From: Saccharopolyspora kobensis
Lineage (GTDB): Bacteria > Actinomycetota > Actinomycetes > Mycobacteriales > Pseudonocardiaceae
Direction of reading: 5' to 3'
Length of the DNA: 64,000 nucleotides
Assembly (NCBI RefSeq): GCF_900108315.1
Contig: NZ_FNVB01000005.1
Coordinates: 665,243-729,242 of the forward strand
Numbering within the stretch: position 1 is the stretch's first letter; each line of letters begins with the position of its first letter. Shown piece after piece: positions 26,775 through 36,720 of the stretch. Below the pieces are notes generated by a model that had not been told where the DNA came from, searched no databases, and saw only the letters and a program-made list of their open reading frames with translations. Both the position numbers and the translations under genes were made by a program.

Positions 26775-27928
26775 CGTCGGCAGTGGAAACCGCCCCGCGC
26801 CGGTGGGCGGTGCCGGTGCTCGGGTTCGGCACCTTCGCCGTGGGCACCTGCGAATTCGTCCTCGCCGGGCTGCTCCCGCAGCTCAGCAGCACCCTGCGCG
26901 TGTCGATCGGCACCGCCGGGCAGGTGGTCACCGCGTTCGCCCTCACCTGCGCCCTGCTCGCACCGGTGCTGGCCACGGCGACCGCGAGCTGGCCGCGGCG
27001 CCGGGTCCTCCTACTGGCGACGGGCGTGTACCTCGTCGGCAACATCGCCACCGCGCTCGCCCCGTCGTTCCCGCTGGTGATCGCCGCGCAGATCGTCGCC
27101 GCCGCGGGCGCGGGCCTGTTCGTGCCGACCGCTGCCGTCACCGCCTCCGCGCTGGTGCCAGCGGACCGGCGCGGGCGCGCGATCGCCGCCGTGACAACGG
27201 GTTTCACCGCTGCCACCGCGATGGGCGCACCGCTGGGCACCGCGTTGGGGGCGTTGTTCGGGTGGCGGGTCACGATGTGGTTCGTCGCCGGGGTGGCGGT
27301 GCTGGGCCTGCTCGGGCTGGTGCGGCTGGTGCCCGCCGACGTCGCGGCCCCGGCCGCGGAAGGCCTGCGCGAGCGGCTGGCCCCGCTGTCCGACCGGCGG
27401 GTGCTGGTGGTGCTGGCCACCACGCTCATCGCGTTCACCGCCGTCTACCTGCCCTACACCTACATCGGCGCGGTGTTCGGCCCGGCGACCGGCGGCAGCG
27501 GCGTCCGGCTGGCGGTGCTGATGTTCCTGCTGGGGGTCATCGGCACCGTCGGCAACTACGTCGCCGGGATGCTGGCCGACCGGTTCGGCAGCAGCCGGGT
27601 GGTGGCGTTCGCGCTGGTCTGGCTGGTCGCCGCGCTGCTCGTGCTGCCGCTGACCACGGGCGGCTTCGGCTGGGCGATGGCGGAGATCGCGATCTACGGC
27701 ATCGCCGCCTTCGCCATCACGACTCCGCAGCAGCACCGCCTGATCACCCTGGCACCGGAGTCGGCGCCGGTCCTGGTGTCGCTCAACGCCGCGATCCTCT
27801 ACCTGGCGATCGCGCTGTCCGGCATCGTCGGCGCGGCGGGCATCGCCTGGGCGGGCCCGCAGCTCCTCGGGCCGATCGCGGCCGCCTTCGCGGCCATCGC
27901 GCTCGTCCTCTCCACCAGGAGTCGCTGA
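26771..27928 (+). CDS. MFS drug-efflux-type transporter 2, paralogue of the preceding gene
   Basis: 385 residues, clearly a diverged copy of the gene before it. Shared blocks include LGFGTFAVGTCEFVLAGLLP, GNIATALAPSFP, GAPLGTALGALFGWRVTMWFVA and the loop GLRERLAPLSDRRVLVVL. This implies a tandem duplication. It should also have twelve membrane helices. The ATG at 26771 lies in the ATGA overlap with the first transporter. The pair could work as separate efflux pumps of different range or, less commonly for MFS proteins, as a heteromer. Confidence 0.86.
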   Translation: MTSAVETAPRRWAVPVLGFGTFAVGTCEFVLAGLLPQLSSTLRVSIGTAGQVVTAFALTCALLAPVLATATASWPRRRVLLLATGVYLVGNIATALAPSFPLVIAAQIVAAAGAGLFVPTAAVTASALVPADRRGRAIAAVTTGFTAATAMGAPLGTALGALFGWRVTMWFVAGVAVLGLLGLVRLVPADVAAPAAEGLRERLAPLSDRRVLVVLATTLIAFTAVYLPYTYIGAVFGPATGGSGVRLAVLMFLLGVIGTVGNYVAGMLADRFGSSRVVAFALVWLVAALLVLPLTTGGFGWAMAEIAIYGIAAFAITTPQQHRLITLAPESAPVLVSLNAAILYLAIALSGIVGAAGIAWAGPQLLGPIAAAFAAIALVLSTRSR

Positions 27929-27980
27929 AGTCACGGGAAATTCACTTCCGGCGTTGCGGGCGGCGCGGGACGATCGGGAC

Positions 27981-28718
27981 ATGCGAGAGCTCCGTTCCGC
28001 CGCCGAAGTCGGCGAGGTCACCGATGACCTGCTGGTCCGCTGGGCCGCGCAGGCGCTGGTCGCGGACTACCCGCACCCCGGCGGGGCCGCTTGGCGGCAC
28101 CGCAGCGCGGTCGTGGTGCACGCACCGGCGCTCAACCAGAACAACCGGGTCGTGTTCAGCGGATCGGCCGAGGACTGCGCCGAACTGCTCGCGGAGGTGC
28201 TGCCGGGGCTGCGCGGCGAGAAGCTGCGCCCGCTCGCCCGCACCGCGCTGGCGCACCGGGTCGCCGACCGGCTCGGCCTGGAGGTGCTGGCGACGTTCGG
28301 CTGGATGCAGCTGGCCACCGCGCCGCCGACCGCACCGGCGCCGAACGTCGAGTGGCTCACCCGCGATGACGAGCAAGCGGTGGAAAGCCTGCTGCGCAAG
28401 GCGAATCCGCGGTCGTACCTGTTCCCCGGCGACCCCGGGGCCCGTCGCTGGGCGGGCATCCGCGGGGCCGACGGGACGGTGCTGTCGGTGGGCGGCGACT
28501 GCTGGCCGGCGCCGGGCGTGCGCTACCTCTCCGGCGTCGCCACCCACCCCGACCACCGCGGCGCCGGGCTCTCCACGGCGGTCTGCACGTTCCTGACCAG
28601 GGAGCTCGCCCGCGAGGGCGCCGTGGCGCTGATGGCCGACGCGGACAACGAGCCCGCGCTCAAGGTGTACCGCAGGCTCGGTTTCCGCTACCACTCGATC
28701 AGCGCGCTGGCCGGATGA
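27981..28718 (+). CDS. GNAT-family N-acetyltransferase
   Basis: 245 residues. The N-terminal 120 residues are not typical GNAT sequence. The C-terminal half holds the acetyl-CoA binding motif A, YLSGVATHPDHRGAGLSTAV, with the Q/RxxGxG/A signature as RGAGLS. Motif B follows with NEPALKVYRRLGFRYHS. This layout resembles GNATs with an N-terminal degenerate domain. The substrate is unknown. The ATG at 27981 follows GGGA. It lies 52 bp after the MFS gene and may be co-transcribed. Its end overlaps the convergent flavoprotein gene by 20 bp. Confidence 0.8.
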   Translation: MRELRSAAEVGEVTDDLLVRWAAQALVADYPHPGGAAWRHRSAVVVHAPALNQNNRVVFSGSAEDCAELLAEVLPGLRGEKLRPLARTALAHRVADRLGLEVLATFGWMQLATAPPTAPAPNVEWLTRDDEQAVESLLRKANPRSYLFPGDPGARRWAGIRGADGTVLSVGGDCWPAPGVRYLSGVATHPDHRGAGLSTAVCTFLTRELAREGAVALMADADNEPALKVYRRLGFRYHSISALAG

Positions 28719-30360
28719 GCTTGCCCGGGTTGAGGATCCCGGTCGGGTCCACGGCCTGCTTCGCCGCGGCCAGCACCGATTCGCCGATGTCGCCGATCTC
28801 CTCGACCAGCCACGGCAGGTGGTCGGCGCCGACGGCGTGGTGGTGGCTGATGGTGCCCCGCCCGGCGATGGCGTCCGACGCCGCCTGCTTGGCCTGCTGC
28901 CACTGACCGAGCGGGTCCTGCGCACTGCGCGGTGCGAGCACCGTGAAGTACAGCGACGCGCCGGTTTCGTAGGCGTGCGAGATGTGGCACATCACGATCG
29001 GCTTCTCGCCGCCGGACCGCAGGCTGCGCACGAGGGCGTTGCGCACCGCCGAGCGCAGCTCGCTGATCCCGCTCCAGTGCGTCGCGGTCTCCAGCGTCTC
29101 CACGCACACACCGCGGTCGAGCAGGGCATCGCGCTGACGGGGGCCGGAGAACCGGTGCGAGCGCCAGGTCTCGCCGACAGCGCGGCCCAGCCGCACCGCT
29201 CGCGTGCCGCGCAGCACTCCCAGGGTCGCCTCGCGGCGCCGGGCGAGCTCCGCCCGCGAGCCCGCGTCCCAGCCCAGCACCAGCATGCAGGGCTGCCGGA
29301 TTCCCTTGCTGCGCAGCAGGAACTGCAGGGCCTTGACCTTCATCGCCCCGGCCAGCTCGAACTGCACCTCGGTCTCGTCCACATCGGACAGCCGCGTCAC
29401 GTCGGCGAGCACCCGGTTCTGCGCGAGCGCCCGCACCGCGTCGACCCCGCCCTGCCAGCCGTCGACCACGAAGGCCTCGTAGCGGCTGTGCACCGGCACC
29501 GGCCGGACCCGCACCGCCACCTCGGTGATCACGCCGAGCGCGCCCTCGCTGCCGACCGCCAGCTGGCGCAGGTCGGGCCCCGCCGCCGATGCCGGGGCGA
29601 CGCCGAGCCGCCACTCCCCGGCCGGAGTGGCCAGCCGGACACCGGTGACCATGTCCTCGAAGCGGCCGTAGCCGGAGGACGCCTGCCCGGCGGAGCGGGT
29701 GGCGGCGAAGCCTCCGATGGTGGCCCGCTCGAAGGACTGCGGGAAGTGCCCGAGGGTGAAGCCCTGCGCGGCCAGCAGCGATTCGGCCTCCACAGCGCGC
29801 ATCCCGGCCTGCAGCACGGCGATCCGCGAGCTCGGGTCGAGCGAGACCAGCCGGTCCAGCCGGGCGAGGTCCAGCGACACCACAGCCGCCTTGGACCCGC
29901 GCAGGGCGTCGACGCCGCCGACGACCGACGTGCCGCCGCCGAACGGGACCACCGCGATGTCGTGCCGCACGCAGACCTCCAGCGCGGCCTGCACGAGCTC
30001 GGGATCGCCCGGGAGCAGCACGGCGTCGGGCACCGCGAGCTCTTCGGCGCTGCGGCGGCGCATCAGGTCGCTGTAGGACATGCCGCCCGCCCGGCCCAGC
30101 CGCGCGGTGGCATCGGTCAGCACGTGCTGCTCGCCGAGCAGCGCCGCCAGCTCCTCGCGAGCCGTCTCCGGCAGCGCGCTGTCCGGGACCTCCAGCAGCG
30201 ACGCGGGAACGGCCGGCGTGGTGGTCTCGGCGAGCCCGATGCGCTGCCGCAGCCAGCGCAGAGCTCGGGGGGACAACGGCGCGGCGGAGCCCCCCGAAGG
30301 GGTCCAGGTGCCGCGCAGGGTGTGTTCGATCAGCCCGCTCACCAGTACAGTGTTACACAT
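28699..30360 (-). CDS. FAD-linked oxidase family protein, alkyl-DHAP synthase (AGPS)-like
   Basis: 553 residues as drawn. The vanillyl-alcohol-oxidase-type FAD domain has VPFGGGTSVVGGVDALRG and the characteristic GHFPQSFERATIGGFAATRSAGQ/SSGYGRFEDMV segment shared with alkylglycerone-phosphate synthases. The C-terminal active-site block GTISHHHAVGADHLPW matches the AGPS His motif. AGPS swaps the acyl chain of acyl-DHAP for an alkyl chain to make ether lipids; a bacterial homologue may act on another glycerol-3-phosphate derivative. A TetR gene is divergent and GlpD follows that, so glyceryl lipid metabolism fits. The start may be the ATG at 30360 or the GTG at 30342, leaving room for a promoter. 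Confidence 0.8.
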   Translation of the reverse strand: MCNTVLVSGLIEHTLRGTWTPSGGSAAPLSPRALRWLRQRIGLAETTTPAVPASLLEVPDSALPETAREELAALLGEQHVLTDATARLGRAGGMSYSDLMRRRSAEELAVPDAVLLPGDPELVQAALEVCVRHDIAVVPFGGGTSVVGGVDALRGSKAAVVSLDLARLDRLVSLDPSSRIAVLQAGMRAVEAESLLAAQGFTLGHFPQSFERATIGGFAATRSAGQASSGYGRFEDMVTGVRLATPAGEWRLGVAPASAAGPDLRQLAVGSEGALGVITEVAVRVRPVPVHSRYEAFVVDGWQGGVDAVRALAQNRVLADVTRLSDVDETEVQFELAGAMKVKALQFLLRSKGIRQPCMLVLGWDAGSRAELARRREATLGVLRGTRAVRLGRAVGETWRSHRFSGPRQRDALLDRGVCVETLETATHWSGISELRSAVRNALVRSLRSGGEKPIVMCHISHAYETGASLYFTVLAPRSAQDPLGQWQQAKQAASDAIAGRGTISHHHAVGADHLPWLVEEIGDIGESVLAAAKQAVDPTGILNPGKLIRPAR

Positions 30361-30979
30361 GACGTCGCAATGTCACAGCAGCTTGCCGCGGCACAGCGCG
30401 CGGTCCGCCCCGAACCGGGTCGGCGAGGCCGAGCTGCTGCACGCGGCCCGCGAGTGCGTGCTCGCCAACGGCGTGCGGCGCACGACGCTGACCGAGATCG
30501 CCCGCCGGGCCGGGGTCAGCCGGATGACCCTGTACCGCCGGTTCCCCGACGTCGACAGCGTGGTCACCGCGCTGATGACCGTGGAGTTCGGCGAGATCCT
30601 GGACCTGGCGCGCGCGGCGGAGCGGACCGGCAACGTCCGGCAGCGACTGGTCAGCGCCACCGTGCACGGCGTGCGGCTGCTGCAGACCGCGCCGCTGCTC
30701 CAGCGCGTCGTGGAAGCCGACGCCGAGCTGCTGCTCCCCTACCTGGTGCAACGGCTGGGCAGCACGCAGCTGGCCGCCGAGGGATTCCTGCGCGAATACC
30801 TCGTCGAGGGCCACGCGGACGGTTCCATCCGCCCCGGCGACCCGGCGGTCCAGGCCCGCTCGCTGCTGCTGCTCGTGCAGTCGTTCGTCGTCACCGCCGG
30901 TCCCGCGACCAGCGACATCGATCCCGACGACCTCGCCGCGGAGCTCACCAAGCTCCTCGACGGAGCCCTCCGCCCCTGA
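30359..30979 (+). CDS. TetR-family regulator beside the AGPS-like and glpD genes
   Basis: 206 residues with a TetR helix-turn-helix at about 25-70: GEAELLHAARECVLANGV, LTEIARRAGVSRMTLYRRFPD. The remainder is a helical ligand domain (VVEADAELLLPYLVQRLG). The start at 30359 overlaps the divergent flavoprotein's first possible ATG, so one of the two starts is probably further in. The shared promoter contains AGTGTTACACATGA and CAATGTCACA elements that could be its operator. It probably represses the AGPS-like gene, itself and perhaps glpD, whose start lies 25 bp downstream. Confidence 0.82.
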   Translation: MTSQCHSSLPRHSARSAPNRVGEAELLHAARECVLANGVRRTTLTEIARRAGVSRMTLYRRFPDVDSVVTALMTVEFGEILDLARAAERTGNVRQRLVSATVHGVRLLQTAPLLQRVVEADAELLLPYLVQRLGSTQLAAEGFLREYLVEGHADGSIRPGDPAVQARSLLLLVQSFVVTAGPATSDIDPDDLAAELTKLLDGALRP

Positions 30980-31004
30980 CCTCGCCGACACCTCCGGAGT
31001 TGCG

Positions 31005-32579
31005 ATGATCACCACGCCGTTGCCCGCCGGTTCGCTGCGCGCGACCTCGCTGAACGCCGCGCGCCGCGCCACCGAGCTGGCCGAAGTGGCCGAGGCCGAG
31101 ATCGACCTGCTGGTGGTCGGCGGCGGCGTCACCGGTGCCGGCGCCGCCCTCGACGCGGCCGCACGCGGTCTGTCCGTCGCGATGGTCGAGGCCGAGGACC
31201 TCGCCTGGGGAACCTCCCGCTGGTCGAGCAAGCTCGTGCACGGCGGGCTCCGCTACCTGGCGCACGGCGACGTGGCCCTGGCGCACGAGAGCGCCGTCGA
31301 GCGCAACGTGCTGATGACCCGCACCGCGCCGCACCTGGTCCGCACGATGCCGCAGCTGATCCCCTTGCACAGCAGCGTTTCCCGCCGTTCCGAGCTGGTG
31401 CTCGCCGCGGGCCTGCACGCGGGCGACGCGCTGCGCCGCGCCGCGCGCACGCCGTCGGACGTGCTCCCGCCACCGCGCCGCATCCCCAGCGCCGAAGCGC
31501 TCGCCCTGGTCCCGGGCCTGCGCGCCGCCGGGCTGCGCGGCGGACTGCTCGGCTACGACGGCCAGCTGATCGATGACGCGCGGCTCGTCGTCGCGCTGGC
31601 CCGCACCGCCGCGGGCTTCGGCGCGCGGGTGCTCACGCACGTGCGGGCGCAGAAGCTGGACAGCAACGGCGCCGACGTCGTGGACCAGCGCACCGGCGAG
31701 ACGCTGCGCATCCGGGCGCGTTCGGTGGTCAACGCGGCCGGGGTCTGGGCCGGAGAGCTGTCGCCGGACATCAAGCTGCGGCCGTCGCGCGGTTCGCACC
31801 TGGTGATCGACGCCGACGCCGCGGGAATCGCCGGAACCGCCCTGGTCGCGCCGATCCCGGGCGCCTCCGGCCGGTTCCTCCTGCTGCTGCCGCAGGCCGA
31901 CGGCCGCGCGCTGCTCGGGCTGACCGACGAGCCGGTCCCCGGCCCCATCCCGTCGGTGCCGGAGGTTCCGGAGTCCGATGTGGACTTCCTGCTGGCGGGC
32001 ATCCGCGACGTCCTCGGGCAGCCGCTGGGCCGCGAGCACGTGCTCGGCTCCTTCGCCGGGCTGCGTCCGCTGCTGGAGCAGGCGCGGCGCAAGGAATCGT
32101 CCGACCTGTCCCGCAAGCACGCCGTGCTGACCTCGCCGGAAGGCGTGGTGACGGTGGTCGGCGGGAAGCTCACCACCTACCGGAAGATGGCCGCCGAAGC
32201 CGTCGACGCGGCGGTGCTCGCCGGTGGCCTCTCCGCCGGGCCGTCCAAGACCGCCGCCGTCGCGCTGGTCGGCGCGGCGCCCCGCCGCCACCTGACCGAC
32301 GTCGAAGCCCCGGCGCGCCTGATCGCGAAGTACGGCACCGAAGCCGCGCGCATCGCCGCGCTGGCCGACTTCGACCCGGATCTCGCCGAACCCGTCGCGG
32401 AGGGCGTCTCGCTCACCGCCGCCGAAGTGCTGTGGGCGGTGCGGCACGAGGGCGCGCTCGACGCCGACGACGTCCTCGACCGGCGCAGCCGGGTCGGCCT
32501 GAACCCGGCCGAGCGAGACATCGCACAGCCCGTTGTCACCGAACTCGTCGGCCGCGCTCTGGAAGGTGTGCTGAACTGA
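31005..32579 (+). CDS. glpD: Aerobic glycerol-3-phosphate dehydrogenase
   Basis: 524 residues. It oxidises glycerol-3-phosphate to dihydroxyacetone phosphate at the membrane, passing electrons to quinone. The N-terminal FAD motif is LLVVGGGVTGAGAALDAAARG. It is followed by the GlpD signatures WGTSRWSSKLVHGGLRYL and, in the middle, RSVVNAAGVWAGEL. GGKLTTYRKMAAEAVD marks the end of the FAD domain. The C-terminal GlpD cap has about 120 residues. CGGAG precedes the ATG. It follows a TetR gene by 25 bp. Product and substrate (DHAP/G3P) link it to the AGPS-like gene across the divergent promoter. Confidence 0.92.
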   Translation: MITTPLPAGSLRATSLNAARRATELAEVAEAEIDLLVVGGGVTGAGAALDAAARGLSVAMVEAEDLAWGTSRWSSKLVHGGLRYLAHGDVALAHESAVERNVLMTRTAPHLVRTMPQLIPLHSSVSRRSELVLAAGLHAGDALRRAARTPSDVLPPPRRIPSAEALALVPGLRAAGLRGGLLGYDGQLIDDARLVVALARTAAGFGARVLTHVRAQKLDSNGADVVDQRTGETLRIRARSVVNAAGVWAGELSPDIKLRPSRGSHLVIDADAAGIAGTALVAPIPGASGRFLLLLPQADGRALLGLTDEPVPGPIPSVPEVPESDVDFLLAGIRDVLGQPLGREHVLGSFAGLRPLLEQARRKESSDLSRKHAVLTSPEGVVTVVGGKLTTYRKMAAEAVDAAVLAGGLSAGPSKTAAVALVGAAPRRHLTDVEAPARLIAKYGTEAARIAALADFDPDLAEPVAEGVSLTAAEVLWAVRHEGALDADDVLDRRSRVGLNPAERDIAQPVVTELVGRALEGVLN

Positions 32580-32627
32580 GCACCACGGGGGCGCGCCCGG
32601 ATATCAACAGCAGAAGGGGGGCGATCG

Positions 32628-33539
32628 GTGACTGATCGCGTGCTGGAGATCGACCGGATCTCCAAACGCTACGGACGTGTCACGGCGCTGCAGGAGATGA
32701 CCTTCAGCGTCCGCGCCGGTGAGATGTTCGGCTTCGTCGGCAGCAACGGCGCCGGGAAGACGACCACGATGCGGATCGCGCTGGGCGTGCTGGCCGCCGA
32801 CTCCGGCGAGGTGCGCTGGAACGGCTCACCGCTGGACCTCACCACCCGCCGCCGCATCGGCTACATGCCGGAGGAGCGCGGCCTGTACCCGAAGATGAAG
32901 GTCGCGGAGCAGCTCGCCTACCTCGGCGAACTGCACGGCATGTCGGCCGCCGACGCGCAGGCGGCCGCGGCGCGCTGGACCGAGCGGCTGGGGCTCACCG
33001 AACGACGCGACGAAGAGGTGCAGAAGCTCAGCCTCGGCAACCAGCAGCGGGTGCAGCTGGCCGCCGCGCTGGTGCACGACCCGGAGGTGCTCATCCTCGA
33101 CGAGCCGTTCTCCGGGCTGGACCCGGTCGCGGTCGACGTGATGAGCGCGGTGCTGCGGGAGAAGTGCGATTCCGGCGTGCCGGTGGTGTTCTCCAGCCAC
33201 CAGCTCGACCTGGTGCAGCGGTTGTGCGACCGCGTCGGCATCGTCCGCAGTGGACGGATGGTGGCCTCCGGTTCGGTGACCGAGCTGCGCGACCAAGGGC
33301 CGGTGACGCTCGTCGTCGACGCGCCCGACGCCGCGCCCGGCTGGGCCGCCGACGTGCCCGGCGCGCAGGTCGTGTCGGTCGACGGCAGCCGCACCACCCT
33401 CCAGCTCGACGAGGACGCCGACGACCAGGCGGTGCTGAAGGCCGCGCTGACCACCGGGCCCGTGCGGGAGTTCTCCCGGCACCGGCCGAGCCTCACCGAG
33501 CTGTTCCGCAACGTCGTCACCGAGGAGGCCACCGAATGA
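32628..33539 (+). CDS. ABC transporter ATP-binding protein (NatA-like)
   Basis: 303 residues. Walker A is GSNGAGKTTT (about 38-47). The signature is LSLGNQQRVQLAAAL, where the usual LSGGxxQ is LSLGNQQ as in NatA-type proteins. Walker B is VLILDEPFSGLDP, with a switch His in FSSHQLDLV. A C-terminal regulatory domain of about 90 residues follows. It energises export together with the permease encoded next, with which it overlaps in ATGA. The GTG start follows AGAAGGGGGG. The substrate is unknown; the closest architecture is sodium or drug efflux NatAB. Confidence 0.9.
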   Translation: MTDRVLEIDRISKRYGRVTALQEMTFSVRAGEMFGFVGSNGAGKTTTMRIALGVLAADSGEVRWNGSPLDLTTRRRIGYMPEERGLYPKMKVAEQLAYLGELHGMSAADAQAAAARWTERLGLTERRDEEVQKLSLGNQQRVQLAAALVHDPEVLILDEPFSGLDPVAVDVMSAVLREKCDSGVPVVFSSHQLDLVQRLCDRVGIVRSGRMVASGSVTELRDQGPVTLVVDAPDAAPGWAADVPGAQVVSVDGSRTTLQLDEDADDQAVLKAALTTGPVREFSRHRPSLTELFRNVVTEEATE

Positions 33540-34711
33540 GCCCCGTCTGGTTGGTCGCCCGCCGCGAGATCCGCACCCGGGTGCGCACCCGCGGCTTCAT
33601 CATCGGCACCCTCGCCATCATCGCGATCATGGGCGGTTACGCCGCGCTGATGGCCTTCATCGGCAACCAGGCCAGCACCACGAAGATCGGTGTCGCGCCC
33701 GAGGCCGCCGCGGTCGGCGAGCCGCTGCGGACGGCGGGCGAGGCCTACGGCCAGACCTTCCTGATCAGCACCGTGCCGGTGCCGGCGGGCGAGCAGCAGG
33801 TGCTCGACGGCGACCTGGACGCGCTGATCACCGGGACACCGGCGGAACCGCGCCTGGTCGTCAAGCGGGCGCCGGACAGCTCCGTCGAGGCCGCGCTGAA
33901 CGCGATCGTGCAGCAGCAGGCGATGAACGTCGAGCTCGCGCGCTCCGGCGTGGACCCCTTCGCGGTCCGCGCGGCGGCGGACAACGCCCAGGTCGCGGTG
34001 ACCAGCCTGGAGACCGACGACCCGCACCGCGGGGAGCGGATCGCGCTGGCCATCGCCTCCGGGATCGTGCTCTACATGTTCCTCATCATGGGCGGGCAGA
34101 TGATCGCGCAGGGCGTGGTGGAGGAGAAGTCCAGCCGCGTCGTCGAGCTGCTGCTGTCCACGATCAAGCCGACCCAGCTGCTGGCCGGGAAGGTGGTCGG
34201 CATCGGCCTGACGAACCTGCTCCAGATGGTGGTCATCGCCGGTGCGGCGCTGATCGCGGCGGGCGTCGGCGGAGTGCTCACGCTGCCGTCGGCGGCGCTG
34301 ACGAGCACGCTGCTCTGGGCGCTGGCGTGGTTCGTGCTGGGCTTCTTCACCTACGCGACGATCCTCGCCGCGGCGTCCTCGCTGGTGTCCCGCCAGGAGG
34401 AGCTGCAGAACGTGATCAGCCCGGTGATCATGCTGCTGGTGGTGCCGTTCATCATCGGCGTCTCGGTGCTGCCGGGTTCGCCGGACAGCACGCTGGCGGC
34501 GGTCCTGTCGCTGGTGCCGGGCTTCTCCCCGACGCTGATGCCGATGCGCATCGCGCTCGGCGTGGCGGCGCCCTGGGAGATCGCGGTGGCGCTGGCCCTG
34601 AGCATCGCGGCCTTCGCCCTGCTCCTCCACCTCGGCGGCCGCATCTACTCCAACGCGATCCTCCGCACGGGCTCCCGCGTCAAGCTCCGCGAAGCCCTCC
34701 GCACCACCTGA
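33536..34711 (+). CDS. ABC-2-type permease (NatB-like)
   Basis: 391 residues. One N-terminal helix (GFIIGTLAIIAIMGGYAALMA, about 20-40) is followed by a large extracytoplasmic domain of about 130 residues. Five or six helices then begin at about 177 (IALAIASGIVLYMFLIMGGQ). The cytoplasmic coupling segment GVVEEKSSRVVELLLSTIKP is the ABC-2 hallmark. It pairs with the preceding ATPase by 4-bp overlap and forms the membrane channel of a NatAB-like exporter. No accessory or regulatory gene is attached. A composite repeat begins 27 bp after its stop. Confidence 0.88.
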   Translation: MSPVWLVARREIRTRVRTRGFIIGTLAIIAIMGGYAALMAFIGNQASTTKIGVAPEAAAVGEPLRTAGEAYGQTFLISTVPVPAGEQQVLDGDLDALITGTPAEPRLVVKRAPDSSVEAALNAIVQQQAMNVELARSGVDPFAVRAAADNAQVAVTSLETDDPHRGERIALAIASGIVLYMFLIMGGQMIAQGVVEEKSSRVVELLLSTIKPTQLLAGKVVGIGLTNLLQMVVIAGAALIAAGVGGVLTLPSAALTSTLLWALAWFVLGFFTYATILAAASSLVSRQEELQNVISPVIMLLVVPFIIGVSVLPGSPDSTLAAVLSLVPGFSPTLMPMRIALGVAAPWEIAVALALSIAAFALLLHLGGRIYSNAILRTGSRVKLREALRTT

Positions 34712-34738
34712 CCGGCTCCGCCACCCGGGCGGTCCGCA

Positions 34739-34871
34739 ATTTCAATGGAAATCAGAGGTCCAATTTCCATTGAAATCGCGCAGAATCCGACCCACCGTCG
34801 GCGTGTCGGACACCGACACACCGACGGACCGCAACTTCAATTGAAATTGGACGTGCAATTTCAATTGAAAT
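34739..34871. repeat. Dispersed repeat, copy B: two AT-rich 14-10-14 pairs flanking a hairpin
   Basis: The first pair is ATTTCAATGGAAAT (34739-34752) and ATTTCCATTGAAAT (34763-34776). A GC hairpin follows, CCGTCGGCGTGTCGG (34795-34809) with 34813-34827 and one mismatch. The second pair is ACTTCAATTGAAAT (34834-34847) and ATTTCAATTGAAAT (34858-34871). Both spacers are exactly 10 bp. It lies between convergent genes (ABC permease and gltA). The second-pair units are self-complementary. Confidence 0.92.
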
Positions 34872-34874
34872 TGC

Positions 34875-35037
34875 ACATCCGGACATCCGGACATCCGGAC
34901 ATCCGGACATCCGGACACTCGGACACTCGGACACTCCGGAGAGTCTGGAGGGTCCGGAGGGCCCGGAGGGTCCGGAGGTTCTGGAGGTTCTGGAGGTTCT
35001 GGAGGGCTGGAGGTTCTGGAGGTTCTGGAGGGCTGGA
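34875..35037. repeat. Two abutting short tandem repeat tracts
   Basis: ACATCCGG is repeated five times (34875-34914), then ACACTCGG twice and ACACTCCGG once (to 34939). A second tract of 9-bp units related to TTCTGGAGG/GTCCGGAGG follows with about ten copies, interrupted by GCTGGAGG (to about 35037). It abuts copy B of the dispersed repeat. Purine-rich on the plus strand. The 412-bp convergent spacer contains no gene. Confidence 0.9.
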
Positions 35038-35044
35038 GACGGGT

Positions 35045-35077
35045 CGGCCCCGGGCACCGCTGCGGTGTCCGGGGCCG
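35045..35077. terminator. Hairpin terminator between convergent ABC and gltA genes
   Basis: CGGCCCCGG (35045-35053) pairs with CCGGGGCCG (35069-35077), with partial pairing continuing inside (CACCGC with GCGGTG). TTCGTTT follows on the plus strand. It lies 46 bp from the gltA stop and may work in both directions. Confidence 0.7.
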
Positions 35078-35123
35078 TTCGTTTGCCGGGTGCCGTGGCA
35101 GCCGACTGGATTCAGGTTTCGAT

Positions 35124-36428
<1,305 letters not shown>

Positions 36429-36720
36429 TCGGGAACCTCTCGCGCTCGTCGGGGTGCGTGCGTTGACGACCGCGGGTGCCCGGCCGAACGGCAGGGCTGC
36501 GTGTTGTCGCCCGCGCGCGGCCCGGGGTGTCCGAACCGCCGCAGCACCACCCCGTTGGGGTCCTGTCAGTAGTCACGCTAGACCGCAGTGGGCCCCCCGC
36601 GCAGCAATCGTGTTTCGGCTTTTTGGCAGGTGGGACCACGATCACATCACATCGGGCGGCTTTCACCGGAGATTTTTCGACGCTCCGGAGCCGGACGGGA
36701 CGGTCATAGTGACCAACCGG

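Noticed and set aside
28819..31008. 729-codon plus-strand frame spanning the AGPS-like and TetR genes
   Set aside because: It is out of frame with the TetR protein and antisense to the flavoprotein. The composition is typical of a shadow frame.
34875..35037. Possible CRISPR array
   Set aside because: Units are 8-9 bp and directly adjacent, with no 25-40 bp repeats or unique spacers, and no cas genes are near.
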